Shown here one piece after another: positions 31,669-40,875 of a stretch of 51,665 bases of DNA (positions are counted from its first letter, which is position 1; each line of letters begins with the position of its first letter). A program made the position numbers and the translations under genes. Source of the stretch: JBEEJL01 sp043744215. GTDB taxonomy: Bacteria > Pseudomonadota > Gammaproteobacteria > Burkholderiales > JBEEJL01. The notes below the pieces were generated by a model that did no database searches, was not told the origin of the DNA, and saw only the letters and a program-made list of their open reading frames with translations. The stretch is from contig JAYTVC010000069.1 of assembly GCA_043744215.1 (NCBI GenBank), positions 1 to 51,665 of the forward strand, in the 5' to 3' direction.

Positions 31669-33498
31669 TCAGGAAACCGCGCGGTTTTTTTCTTCCAGCA
31701 TGGCGGCGCGCTGTTGGCACCAATTGACGAAATCCGCTTCAGGCATCGGTTTGGCCAGATAGTAACCCTGGATCGTGTCGCAACCCATGGTGGTCAGCAT
31801 CTCCATGGTTGATTCGTCCTCGACACCTTCGGCTACCACCATCAACTCGAAATTGTGCGCCAGGTCGATCATGGAGCGCACGATTCGCTGGTCGTCTTCA
31901 ATCGTCGTCAGCTTACGCACAAAGGTCTGGTCGATTTTCAATTCGTCGAGTGGCATTTGTTTCAAATAAGCCATGGAAGAATAACCGGTACCGAAATCGT
32001 CGATGGACAAATGCACGCCGATAGCTTTAAGGCGATGCAGAATTTCCAGCGAGGTTTTTGCGTCGGTAATCATCGCGCTTTCGGTGATCTCCAGCATCAG
32101 GCAATCGGGCGGCACGCCCCAGGTGCGTAACGCTTGTTCTACAAATGACGGCAACTCCTGTTCCAGCAAGTTAGCGGCAGAGAGGTTGACGCTCACAGTA
32201 AGTTTGATGCCGGATTTGATAAACCCCGCGCTGATGCGCAATGCCGAGTTGATCACCCACATGGTGAGCTGCGAGATCAAACCGGTTTGCTCGGCGACTT
32301 CGACAATCAAATTGGGCGGCACCATTTCATTATTTTTGTTGCGCCAACGCAGCAAGGCTTCGGCACCGATCACGGCACCGCTGCTGGCATTGCATTGGGG
32401 CTGGAAATAAAGCAAGAGTTCGTTTTCGCGCAGCGCGTTTTTCAGACCCGCTTCGAGCGAGCGCTTGAGGGTGGCGCTTTTGTCGAACTCGGCGCTGTAA
32501 ATCGCGTAACCGATATCGGATGTTTCGGCTTCAAGACGGGCGATGGTGGCGAATTGCACCAGGCTTTCCGCGTGTTGGGCATGGTCGGGGAACATCGCGA
32601 TGCCGATGCGCGGGCGGATATTTGTAGCAATTTCCCCGAGGTTTAATTGGTTTTCCAGCGTACGCAAAAACTTGTTTGCCGCGAGAATGGCGTGGCCTTC
32701 GCTGGCAATATTGGGCAGCATGAATGCGAATTCCTTGTTCGACATGCGGGCCATCATGTCCTGCTCGCGCAAGGCGGCGCGCAAATGCTCGGCCGCCACC
32801 GCGAAAGGCCGCAATTGGTCATTGCTACCGGCGAGGGGCGCTTGCGGGTTGAAGTAATGCAGGTCGAGGGTAAGCAGGGCGATCATGCTGCCTGTTTCGC
32901 GGTTGGCTTGCATCGCGCGGCGCAGTTCTTCCATTAACAGCGCGTGGTTGGGCAGCCCGGTTTCATCGTCGTGCAACGCGCGATAAGTCGTAGCGTGCTG
33001 GTGATAGGCGCTAATAGCGTCGGATACAAGGCCTGCGTGCAGGAAGGTCAGTTTGCCGAATATACGCTGCGCATCGGCCAGAAATTGTGGCGCGCTATTT
33101 TTTACTTCGGCCTGAATCAGCGCCAGAAAACGATGGCTGGCCAGCAGGTAATCGCGGTTTCTGACACCACCGGCTTCGGCAGCGCTGACCCATGATTCCA
33201 ATTGGCTGGTCAGCGTTTCGACGCTGAAGTCGGCGTCGGCAATAACGCGGAAATAATGCTGTACGAATTCGCGCGTTTCAGCATAAGTGGCGAGGTCGGC
33301 ATCGGCACCGCTGCCCAGACCGTCTGCGGCGGTGGCAACCCTGTCGCGCCAATCGGGGGCGAGCGATTGCAAAATGGTTTTCGACAAGCGCAGTTCCGTT
33401 GCGTCAAGCCCCAGTTCGTTGCATTGGTTTGCCACTTGCACAGGGCTTGCAATACGTTGCAAGGCAGGGCGCAATTCATAGTGGGCGCTTAACGTCAT
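31669..33498 (-). CDS. Degenerate GGDEF plus intact EAL protein (probable c-di-GMP phosphodiesterase)
   Basis: The 609-residue cytoplasmic protein has an uncharacterised helical N-terminal region (1-175). A GGDEF-fold domain starts HDDETGLPNHALLMEELRRA. At its active loop RMSNKEFAFML replaces R-GGDEF, so diguanylate cyclase activity is unlikely. The EAL domain (about 350-600) keeps its catalytic set: GAEALLRW, VNLSAANL, EITESAM, DDFGTGYSS, KIDQTFV and EGVEDE. It should hydrolyse c-di-GMP. Its ATG directly follows the stop of the HD-GYP gene (TAAATG), so the two are translationally coupled. Confidence 0.92.
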   Translation of the reverse strand: MTLSAHYELRPALQRIASPVQVANQCNELGLDATELRLSKTILQSLAPDWRDRVATAADGLGSGADADLATYAETREFVQHYFRVIADADFSVETLTSQLESWVSAAEAGGVRNRDYLLASHRFLALIQAEVKNSAPQFLADAQRIFGKLTFLHAGLVSDAISAYHQHATTYRALHDDETGLPNHALLMEELRRAMQANRETGSMIALLTLDLHYFNPQAPLAGSNDQLRPFAVAAEHLRAALREQDMMARMSNKEFAFMLPNIASEGHAILAANKFLRTLENQLNLGEIATNIRPRIGIAMFPDHAQHAESLVQFATIARLEAETSDIGYAIYSAEFDKSATLKRSLEAGLKNALRENELLLYFQPQCNASSGAVIGAEALLRWRNKNNEMVPPNLIVEVAEQTGLISQLTMWVINSALRISAGFIKSGIKLTVSVNLSAANLLEQELPSFVEQALRTWGVPPDCLMLEITESAMITDAKTSLEILHRLKAIGVHLSIDDFGTGYSSMAYLKQMPLDELKIDQTFVRKLTTIEDDQRIVRSMIDLAHNFELMVVAEGVEDESTMEMLTTMGCDTIQGYYLAKPMPEADFVNWCQQRAAMLEEKNRAVS

Positions 33499-35169
33499 TT
33501 AGAGATAATACTCGCGCGGGTCGATGCCGTAACTGTTCGGCGGCAGGGATTTTTTGATTTGGTACACCGTATCGCCGTAGGCCACCGGCTCGGTGAGCAA
33601 GTCGAGCGAGATCGGTGTTTTGTATTTTTCGCGCAGTCCGTCCATCAGCAGCATGATGCGAGGTTGCAAACGGCGCACGCGGTTTTGCGAGATCACAATG
33701 CCGATGTCGCCGGTGTTCAATTCCACCAGACTGCCAACAGGATAAATGCCGACGCACTGGATGAATTGTTCCACCAGGGTTTTTTCAAATGTTTTGTCTT
33801 TCCAGCCGTGCATGGTGCGCAGTGCTTCCTGCGCGGTCATCGCTTTCGAGTAGGGCCGCTCGCTGGTCATGGCCTCAAACGTATCGACAATGGCCGCCAT
33901 GCTGGCATACATGCCGATAGCTTCGCCTTGCAAGCCGCGCGGATAGCCGGTGCCGTCGTAACGCTCATGATGCTTGGCTACGATGTCGAGCACCTGGCGC
34001 GGCACCCCCGGCGTCTCGGAAAGAATTTTCATGCTGTGGCCAACATGGCTTTTAACAATAATGAGTTCTTCAGGCGTAAGTCTTTGATTTTTTTCAAGTA
34101 TTTCTTTCGGCAGACGTATTTTGCCGATGTCCTGCATCATGCCGGCCATACCGAGAATATTCAGGTCGTCTTTCGGCAAACCTAGATGGCGACCAAATGA
34201 CGCGAGGTAAATCGATACGTCGATGGAATGGCCATAGGTGTAATTGTCTTTGGTTTTGAGTTTCGTCAGCCACAACAACGCGTCGGGATTGCGCACGATC
34301 GAGTCCACCATGCCATCGACTGTCTCTTTCACTTTCTCCACGTCGGGCATGCGGTTTTTTTGCAGCTCTTCCATCATCGTTTCGATGAGGGCGCGCGCCT
34401 TGTCATGTACGTCGCGCGCGGTTTCGATTTCCTGCTCGACGGTGGTGACTTCTTCGTACACGCGCAGGATGGCGCGCTGCTTTTGTTCTTCCTGCGGCTG
34501 CTCAGGTTCGTATTCGGATTTTTTGAATATGCCGAACAGCGATTTGATCAGGCCGTCTTTTTTGTCGGCCGTGTGCACGTTGAGCATGGTTTCGGCGGCG
34601 GGCCCCCGCTCAGCGCGAGGCGTGGAGATGCGCTCGCGCATGGCTTTTGCATCAACCGGCGCTGGCGGTGCCTCGCCCGCTTTTGGTTGGGGCGCTGTCG
34701 GCATGGTCACCGAGCGGATGTTGACTTTGTTTTCTTCGGGGTCTGTTTCGCGCGGCAAGATGGGTTGACCGGGCCTCGCACGGGCCGGCGCTGGGCTGCC
34801 GGCATTCATGGCTTCGCCGAGTATCGTGCCCATGGCACCTAAAACCGAGCCGGATTTTTTTGGTTTGGAGGGATCAGCGGCAGGTTTTTCGGATACCACT
34901 TCGCGCACAGTCTGCACCACCGCATCGATATTCACCGCACGTTTGATCGACACGTCGGTGGATTTTTGCATGGCTTCAGGAATGGCAATGCCAACGCAGC
35001 GGGCGTAATCGATCTTCACGTATTTGCACAAGCCTTGCAGCTTGGCGATGTCTTCATCTTCTTCGATCAACACGCCTTCGAGCAAAAACGGCGTGCCTAC
35101 CCAAGGTCGATCCAGTTCGCAGACGAACATGCCCACTTGCAGCTCGTTGACGGATTTGAGTTCAATCAT
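33499..35169 (-). CDS. DUF3391/HD-GYP protein with altered HD motif
   Basis: I use the ATG at 35169 (MIELKSVNELQVGMFVCELD), which opens the DUF3391 domain at residue 1; an upstream TTG frame lacks homology. A long Pro/Lys-rich linker follows (about 105-215). The HD-GYP domain comes after residue 290: YGHSIDVSIYLASFG, GMMQDIGKIRLP, IVKSHVGHS, KHHERYDGTGYPRGL and IVDTFEAMTSERPY. All signature residues are present except the first, where Gln replaces the His of HD. Metal binding may be weakened or lost, so this may be a c-di-GMP sensor rather than a hydrolase. First gene of a coupled pair with the EAL protein. Confidence 0.92.
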   Translation of the reverse strand: MIELKSVNELQVGMFVCELDRPWVGTPFLLEGVLIEEDEDIAKLQGLCKYVKIDYARCVGIAIPEAMQKSTDVSIKRAVNIDAVVQTVREVVSEKPAADPSKPKKSGSVLGAMGTILGEAMNAGSPAPARARPGQPILPRETDPEENKVNIRSVTMPTAPQPKAGEAPPAPVDAKAMRERISTPRAERGPAAETMLNVHTADKKDGLIKSLFGIFKKSEYEPEQPQEEQKQRAILRVYEEVTTVEQEIETARDVHDKARALIETMMEELQKNRMPDVEKVKETVDGMVDSIVRNPDALLWLTKLKTKDNYTYGHSIDVSIYLASFGRHLGLPKDDLNILGMAGMMQDIGKIRLPKEILEKNQRLTPEELIIVKSHVGHSMKILSETPGVPRQVLDIVAKHHERYDGTGYPRGLQGEAIGMYASMAAIVDTFEAMTSERPYSKAMTAQEALRTMHGWKDKTFEKTLVEQFIQCVGIYPVGSLVELNTGDIGIVISQNRVRRLQPRIMLLMDGLREKYKTPISLDLLTEPVAYGDTVYQIKKSLPPNSYGIDPREYYL

Positions 35170-35349
35170 ATCAAGCGCACGCCGTGCACACAGCCGCACG
35201 CCTTCGCGTGAAGATGGCAAGAGTCGATAGGAAGGCGCACGGTTGCGGCATAGGTATACGGGTGGTTAAGAAAAGTTTTCTTATTGTGCAGTTATCTACC
35301 TTAATTGGATATGAACTAGATTACAGTTTCGGCTTTAAGGCGGATATGT

Positions 35350-35375
35350 AACGCATTGATTATATTGATAAATTT
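35350..35375. repeat. Recurrent AT-rich motif, copy before the HD-GYP gene
   Basis: GCATTGATTATATTGATAAA lies in the 211-bp gap between maeB and the HD-GYP start. An AAGAAAACTTTTCTT palindrome also occurs in this gap on the minus strand. It is one of the copies farther from a start codon. Confidence 0.6.
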
Positions 35376-35380
35376 TATTT

Positions 35381-37654
35381 TCAGCTTTTTTGCCCCTGGG
35401 CATCTACCACCGCCAGGGCTGTCATGTTCACAATCCGCCGCACTGTCGCCGTCGGGGTGAGGATATGCGCCGGTTTGTTCATGCCGAGCAAAATCGGCCC
35501 GACGGTAATGCCGTCGCCCATAACTTTAATCAGGTTGAAAGCGATATTTGCCGCATCCAGAGTTGGCATGATGAGCAGATTTGCGCGGCCTTTCAAGCGC
35601 GAATTGGGAAACACCTGGCTGCGTATTTCTTCCGACATGGCAGCGTCGCCGTGCATTTCGCCATCGACTTCCAGTTGCGGTTCCAACTTATTTATCAGCA
35701 CCAGCGCTTCGCGCATTTTAAGCGACGACGGCGTATCGACGCTGCCGAAGCTGGAGTGTGACAGCAGCGCGACTTTCGGCGCCATGCCGAAGCGGCGCAA
35801 TTCTTCCGCCGCGAGAATGGTCATCTCGGCGATTTCCTGCGCGGTGGGGTTGGCATTGATATACGTGTCGCCGATGAAAAACGTGCCTTTCGGGTGCAGC
35901 AGCATGTTCATCGTGGCAGGGCGATGCACGCCGGGTTTCAAGCCGAGCACATCCTGTATGAATGACAAATGCAATTGATATTGGCCAAAGGTGCCGCAGA
36001 TCATCGCGTCCGCTTCGCCGTGATGTACCAGCAACGCGGCGATGAGCGAGGTGCGGCGGCGCGTTTCGCGCTTGGCGTATTCTTCCGAAACACCGCGCCG
36101 CTGCATAATGTCGTAATAGGTTTTCCAGTATTCGCGATGGCGGCCATCGGATTCGGGGTTGATCAAATCGAAATCCACATCGGGCCTGATGCGCAGGCCG
36201 AGTTTCTCCAGCCGCGCGTTGATAACGGCAGGGCGCGCTACCAGCATCGGCCGCGCGAGTTTTTCATCGACGATGACTTGCACCGCCTGCAACACGCGCG
36301 GGTCTTCACCTTCGGCGAACACCACGCGCTTGGGCGCTTGTTTGGCGCGGGCGAAAACGGGCTTCATCACCAGGCCCGAGTGATAAACGAATTCATTCAG
36401 GCTTTCGGTGTAGCCTTTCATGTCGGTGATGGGATTGGTCGCTACGCCGGAATCCATCGCCGCCTGTGCGACGGCAGGCGCGATTTTTACAATCAGGCGC
36501 GGATCAAACGGTTTGGGAATCAGATAATCCGCGCCGAAGCCCGTCGCGCTTTCGCCGTAAGCCGTCGCGACAATATCCGATTGTTCGGCGTGGGCGAGGT
36601 CGGCAATGGCGTGCACTGCGGCGAGCTTCATCGCTTCGTTGATGGTTGTCGCGCCCACATCCAGCGCGCCGCGAAAAATAAATGGAAAGCACAATACGTT
36701 GTTCACCTGGTTCGGATAATCCGACCGGCCCGTGGCGATAATGGCGTCGTCGCGCACGGCGTTGATTTCTTCGGGCAGAATTTCCGGTGTCGGGTTGGCC
36801 AGCGCGAGAATAATCGGCTTGGCCGCCATGCGCTTCACCATGTCCTGCTTCAACACGCCGCCGGCTGAAAGCCCGAGAAAAATATCCGCGCCTTCGATGA
36901 CATCGCTCAAGCTGCGCGCAGATGTTTTTTTCGCGTAACGCGTTTTGTTGTCGTCCATCAATTCCGTGCGGCCTTCATACACCACGCCCGCAATGTCGGT
37001 GACGATAATGTTTTCCATCTTCACGCCGAGGGCCACGAGCATATCCAGACACGCCAATGCCGCCGCTCCCGCGCCCGAAGCTACTAGCTTGATTTCATTG
37101 ATTTTTTTACCTACCACGCGCAGGCCGTTGACTACCGCGGCGCCAACGATAATCGACGTGCCATGCTGATCATCATGGAACACGGGAATCTTCATGCGCT
37201 CGCGCAATTTGCGCTCCACATAAAAACATTCCGGCGCTTTAATGTCTTCGAGATTGATGCCGCCGAATGTCGGCTCGAGCGATGCGATGATATCGACCAG
37301 CTTGTCCGGGTCGAGCTCGTTCACTTCGATGTCGAACACATCAATACCGGCAAATTTTTTGAACAACACCGCCTTGCCTTCCATCACCGGCTTTGCCGCC
37401 AGCGGGCCGATGGCACCGAGGCCCAACACCGCCGTGCCATTGGTAATCACGGCGACGAGATTTCCCCGCGCCGTTAAATTGCGCGCCTCGGCTGGATTGG
37501 CCACGATAGCCTCGCACGCCGCCGCCACACCGGGCGAATAGGCGAGCGCCAAATCCCGCTGCGTCGCCAGCGGCTTGGTCGGCATGATTTCAATTTTTCC
37601 GGGCTTGGGAAGGCGGTGATATTCGAGAGCGTTTTTACTGAGTTCGTCTTGCAT
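35381..37654 (-). CDS. maeB: NADP-dependent malic enzyme with phosphotransacetylase-like domain
   Basis: The ATG at 37654 gives 757 residues. The N-terminal malic enzyme half (about 1-420) has PLATQRDLALAYSPGVAAAC, NGTAVLGLGAIGPLAAKPVM, FHDDQHGTSIIVGAA and the NADP fold ASGAGAAALACLDML. The C-terminal half (about 430-757) resembles phosphate acetyltransferase (VVFAEGEDPRVLQAVQ, GTFGQYQLHLS, PILLGMNKPAH) but acts as an allosteric acetyl-CoA-sensing domain in MaeB. It converts malate to pyruvate and CO2 with NADPH. A 61-residue ORF lies 27 nt upstream on the same strand. Confidence 0.95.
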   Translation of the reverse strand: MQDELSKNALEYHRLPKPGKIEIMPTKPLATQRDLALAYSPGVAAACEAIVANPAEARNLTARGNLVAVITNGTAVLGLGAIGPLAAKPVMEGKAVLFKKFAGIDVFDIEVNELDPDKLVDIIASLEPTFGGINLEDIKAPECFYVERKLRERMKIPVFHDDQHGTSIIVGAAVVNGLRVVGKKINEIKLVASGAGAAALACLDMLVALGVKMENIIVTDIAGVVYEGRTELMDDNKTRYAKKTSARSLSDVIEGADIFLGLSAGGVLKQDMVKRMAAKPIILALANPTPEILPEEINAVRDDAIIATGRSDYPNQVNNVLCFPFIFRGALDVGATTINEAMKLAAVHAIADLAHAEQSDIVATAYGESATGFGADYLIPKPFDPRLIVKIAPAVAQAAMDSGVATNPITDMKGYTESLNEFVYHSGLVMKPVFARAKQAPKRVVFAEGEDPRVLQAVQVIVDEKLARPMLVARPAVINARLEKLGLRIRPDVDFDLINPESDGRHREYWKTYYDIMQRRGVSEEYAKRETRRRTSLIAALLVHHGEADAMICGTFGQYQLHLSFIQDVLGLKPGVHRPATMNMLLHPKGTFFIGDTYINANPTAQEIAEMTILAAEELRRFGMAPKVALLSHSSFGSVDTPSSLKMREALVLINKLEPQLEVDGEMHGDAAMSEEIRSQVFPNSRLKGRANLLIMPTLDAANIAFNLIKVMGDGITVGPILLGMNKPAHILTPTATVRRIVNMTALAVVDAQGQKS

Positions 37655-37681
37655 GTTGTCTTTCAAAAAATTTTCGTTAGG

Positions 37682-37867
37682 CTACTTTTTTCGATCCCAC
37701 ACATAGCGCACCACGCGCTGCCAGCGGCTTTGCTTTTGTGCCAGTTTGTTTTGCGTCTTCGCGGCCTGTTTGTCGAGGGTAACGCTTTTTTTCACTTGCT
37801 CATGAATCTGCCGCAGTGTTAATCCGCCGGGGCCTTTCAGTTTGTCGGGATCGTCGGGGTTCATCAT
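37682..37867 (-). CDS. Small conserved-looking protein of unknown function
   Basis: The 61-residue, strongly basic product (MMNPDDPDKLKGPGGLTLRQ then an amphipathic helix and RWQRVVRYVWDRKK) has no membrane segment. It sits 27 nt before maeB on the same strand and could be co-transcribed. The ribosome-binding site is weak. I do not recognise a family; coding is likely rather than certain because the frame is compact and free of overlap. Confidence 0.55.
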   Translation of the reverse strand: MMNPDDPDKLKGPGGLTLRQIHEQVKKSVTLDKQAAKTQNKLAQKQSRWQRVVRYVWDRKK

Positions 37868-37892
37868 TTCTCAGCCGCCGCCACACTACAAA

Positions 37893-37928
37893 GCCGTTCG
37901 TCCTGAGCCAAGTCGAAGGATGAACGGC
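37893..37928. repeat. Short palindromic dispersed repeat
   Basis: GCCGTTC and GAACGGC enclose GTCCTGAGCCAAGTCGAAGG, a form of a widespread bacterial palindrome also echoed in the 44-bp tandem unit at 8548. It lies between the 61-residue ORF and aroC. Confidence 0.6.
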
Positions 37929-38000
37929 CACCTCTGAGACACATCTTTACACAAGCCCCTATGTTAAACTTTCACAAACAATTATGCGAGAACAAACCTC

Positions 38001-39161
38001 ATGTCCGGCAACACTTTAGGCAAACTTTTTTGCGTGACTTCTTTCGGCGAATCCCACGGGCCGGCCATCGGCTGCGTGGTCGATGGCTGCCCGCCGGGCA
38101 TGGAATTGACCGCCCAAGACATCCAGCATGAACTCGACCGGCGCAAACCCGGCACTTCGCGTCACGTGACGCAACGGCGCGAATCCGACACGGTGGAAAT
38201 TCTCTCCGGTGTATTCGAGGGCAAAACCACCGGCACACCGATTGCGCTATTGATTCGTAACGAAGACCAGAAAAGCAAAGACTACAGCAACATCGCCGAC
38301 ACCTTCCGCCCCGGCCACGCCGATTACACTTACTGGCAAAAATATGGCATCCGCGATTATCGCGGCGGCGGGCGCGCATCGGCGCGCGAAACTGCCGTGC
38401 GCGTGGCGGCAGGCGCGATCGCCAAAAAATGGCTGAAAGAAAAATACGGCGTCGTCATTCGCGGCTACTTATCGCAGCTCGGCGAAATAAAAATCCCGTT
38501 CAAAACCTGGGATGTGGTGGACAGCAATCCATTTTTTGTCGCAGACGACAGCGTCGTGGCGCAACTCGAAAGTTATATGGACGCCCTGCGTAAATCCGGC
38601 GATTCCTGCGGCGCAAAAATCAGCGTCGTCGCCAGCGGCGCGCCGGTCGGCTGGGGCGAGCCGGTGTACGATCGCCTCGACGCCGACATCGCCTACGCCA
38701 TGATGGGCATCAACGCCGTGAAAGGCGTCGAAATCGGCGCAGGCTTCGCGGCCGTCGAACAAAAAGGCACCGTGCATGGCGACGAAATGACGCCGCAAGG
38801 TTTTCTCACCAACCACGCCGGCGGCATATTGGGAGGCATTTCCACTGGGCAAGATGTGCTGGTGAATATCGCCATCAAACCCACATCCAGCATCCGCACG
38901 TCACGGCAATCCATCAACAAAGCGGGCGAGCCCGTGCTGGTCGAAACCCACGGCAGGCACGACCCCTGCGTCGGCATCCGCGCCACGCCAATAGCCGAAG
39001 CCATGTTGGCGCTGGTGCTCATCGACCACGCGCTGCGTCAGCGTGCGCAAAATGCCGATGTCAAAGTGGCTACGCCAAAAATTGCGGCGCACGCGCCTGC
39101 TCGGGCAAAAACTTCTGTTGAGTTAGAACATAAAGAAAATCCGGAGCCGGATGAAGCGTGA
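38001..39161 (+). CDS. aroC: Chorismate synthase
   Basis: The 386-residue protein carries all three chorismate synthase signatures: GNTLGKLFCVTSFGESHG at the start, GGGRASARETAVRVAAGA near 122-139, and RHDPCVGIRATPIAEAM near 319-335. It makes chorismate from EPSP with reduced FMN, the last shikimate step. A C-terminal extension of about 30 residues (HAPARAKTSVELEHKENPEP) goes past the usual end. The gene is monocistronic, with a 7-bp GAGGCGA microsatellite right after the stop. Confidence 0.97.
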   Translation: MSGNTLGKLFCVTSFGESHGPAIGCVVDGCPPGMELTAQDIQHELDRRKPGTSRHVTQRRESDTVEILSGVFEGKTTGTPIALLIRNEDQKSKDYSNIADTFRPGHADYTYWQKYGIRDYRGGGRASARETAVRVAAGAIAKKWLKEKYGVVIRGYLSQLGEIKIPFKTWDVVDSNPFFVADDSVVAQLESYMDALRKSGDSCGAKISVVASGAPVGWGEPVYDRLDADIAYAMMGINAVKGVEIGAGFAAVEQKGTVHGDEMTPQGFLTNHAGGILGGISTGQDVLVNIAIKPTSSIRTSRQSINKAGEPVLVETHGRHDPCVGIRATPIAEAMLALVLIDHALRQRAQNADVKVATPKIAAHAPARAKTSVELEHKENPEPDEA

Positions 39162-40156
39162 GGCGTGAGGCGAGAGGCGAGAGGCGAGAGGAGTTAAGCG
39201 TTCAGCTTTTGTAGGTCAGGTTGCGGCGCGGTTTTTGCGCCGTTACCTGACGCGGAGCTTTGAGCTTCAGCGATACTGGAATCATTGCCGGGGGTTGCCC
39301 GGCGGCAAGTCACTTTTTTGCTTCGCCAAAAAAGTAACCAACGAAAGGCGACGCCCAGCCGCGCTGCTTTTTTGTTTTTGGTTTTTGTTGTCGCCGAAAT
39401 TGTGCTGGGCAAGCGGGCGGTCGAGCAAAACTCGCCTTGACCTTCATTTCAAAACTGAATTTGCGCGTGGCTCAAACATTGCTCGCCGACTGCCCCCGCT
39501 TGCCCGGCGCAATTTCGGCGGCGCAGATGGGGAAGGCAAGTCAAAAGCAAGGTCAAAGAAGGTGTTGTTGAAATGCTTATTTTTTTTTGTAAATGGATTC
39601 CCGCTTTCGCAGGAATGACATGGTTTTTTGTAGGGTGGGCACTGCCCACCGTAGCGGTGGTTGGGAGCGAAATGGTGGCGGTGTACACGCTACACAAATT
39701 CAAAAGTGCCATCGTTCTGAGGGCGCAGCACGAAGAATCTTTTTTTGCGCAAATGATCCAAGCACAGATTCTTCGCCAAAGGCGGCTCAGAATGACAGAC
39801 TTGTAGGGTGGGCAAAACAAAGTGTGCCCACGCGGAACGATTGCCTCCATGCTACTGGATTGGCGTCGTCAGGTTTTTGTAGGGTGGGCACTGCCCACCT
39901 TAGCGGTGGTTGGGAACGGAATGGTGGCGGTGTCCTCCCGGCCTACAATCAAAAGCCCCGTCATTCTGAGGGCGTAGCACGAAGAATCTGCTTTTGTGTA
40001 CACGCTCCAAGAACAGATTCTTCGCCAAAGACGGCTCAGAATGACGTTGGGTTGGTAGTGTGCGCTATGCGCACGACCAAGTCCGATATAGGGAATGGAA
40101 AAAATCGTGCGGCCAGCGCACGCTACGAATCACCAATAAGGTCAATCCACAATAAA
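39162..40156. other. Repeat-rich gap of about 1 kb without a gene
   Basis: From left to right: a GAGGCGA microsatellite (about 39160-39192), a hairpin-like GGTTGCGGCGCGGTTTTTGC block (39208-39260), a CTTCGCCAAAAAAGTAACCA-type stretch that recurs in many proteobacteria (about 39300-39370), a family E unit (39589-39617), then two tandem composite blocks of families A and D (39628-39800 and 39876-40047) and a family C copy (40054-40128). Long frames across it are repeat translations. Confidence 0.7.
39628..40047. repeat. Duplicated composite repeat block
   Basis: Two blocks of about 172 bp (39628-39800 and 39876-40047) share the order GTAGGGTGGGCACTGCCCACC, TAGCGGTGGTTGGGA, AATGGTGGCGGTGT, then a family D hairpin. 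Since two unrelated families keep the same junctions, the unit was copied as a whole. Confidence 0.8.
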
Positions 40157-40666
40157 ATGAAAATCCTCGAAACGGACCGTTTGCTTTTGCGCGAACTCAC
40201 CCCCGACGATGCGGCGTTTATTCTCGTTCTGTTGAACGAGCCCGGCTGGCTGCAATTTATCGGCGACAAGAATGTGCATTCGCTTGATGATGCGCGCAAC
40301 TATATTTTCAACGGGCCGATGGCGATGTATCGTGCGCACGGGCTGGGGCTTTATTTGGTGGAGCAAAAAACGGATGGCGTGCCCATTGGCATGTGCGGCT
40401 TGATCAAGCGTGATTGGCTTGATGATATTGATATCGGCTTTGCGTTTTTGTCACAGTTTGGTAATCAAGGTTTCGCCGCCGAATCTGCCGCCGCGACGCT
40501 GGAACATGCGCGAAAAGTGATGGGTCTGAAGCGCATTGTGGCGATTACCACGCACAACAATCTTCGCTCCATCCGGCTGCTGGAAAAAATCGGTTTGGTG
40601 TTTGAAGACATGATTGCCGTTCCCTACGACACGGAAAAGCTGGCGTTATATGGGTGCGTTTTGTAG
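40157..40666 (+). CDS. GNAT-family N-acetyltransferase (RimJ/RimL type)
   Basis: The ATG at 40157 starts the recognisable domain (MKILETDRLLLRELTPDDAA) and gives 169 residues; the frame upstream is repeat translation. It has the GNAT fold elements: an N-terminal LxLR strand, the DIDIGFAFLSQFGNQGFAAE acetyl-CoA loop near 94-113, and the late HNNLRSIRLLEKIGLVFED motif. It resembles proteins that acetylate ribosomal or other small substrates, but the target is unknown. No clear ribosome-binding site was found. Confidence 0.9.
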   Translation: MKILETDRLLLRELTPDDAAFILVLLNEPGWLQFIGDKNVHSLDDARNYIFNGPMAMYRAHGLGLYLVEQKTDGVPIGMCGLIKRDWLDDIDIGFAFLSQFGNQGFAAESAAATLEHARKVMGLKRIVAITTHNNLRSIRLLEKIGLVFEDMIAVPYDTEKLALYGCVL

Positions 40667-40756
40667 ATCGCGAATTATTTTTGCGATGATAAATTTTTGT
40701 GATTAGTCAGTCTATTTGTCGACAAAGATTGCCGACTTACAGATCGGGGATGCGCA

Positions 40757-40785
40757 AAATATTGTTTATAATCAATAAGTTACAA
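40757..40785. repeat. Recurrent AT-rich motif, copy between GNAT and M48 genes
   Basis: On the minus strand GTAACTTATTGATTATAAAC then AATATTTT matches the consensus with a changed centre. It lies between convergent genes, together with a partial family C repeat (40807-40843), so here it cannot be a promoter of either neighbour's start. Confidence 0.6.
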
Positions 40786-40875
40786 TAAGCCTCGTTTAGC
40801 GCGTAGAGCGTCTTCGTGCGGCCAGCGCGCGCTACGATTTCTCGCTTCAGTCTTTTGGAAATTATCTTTTCGAAA

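Noticed and set aside
37682..37867. Leader peptide for maeB attenuation
   Set aside because: No codon run for a single amino acid and no competing hairpins; kept as a possible small protein only.
39593..40666. Long plus-strand frame of 357 codons
   Set aside because: Its first 188 codons translate dispersed repeats; only the part from 40157 has GNAT homology.
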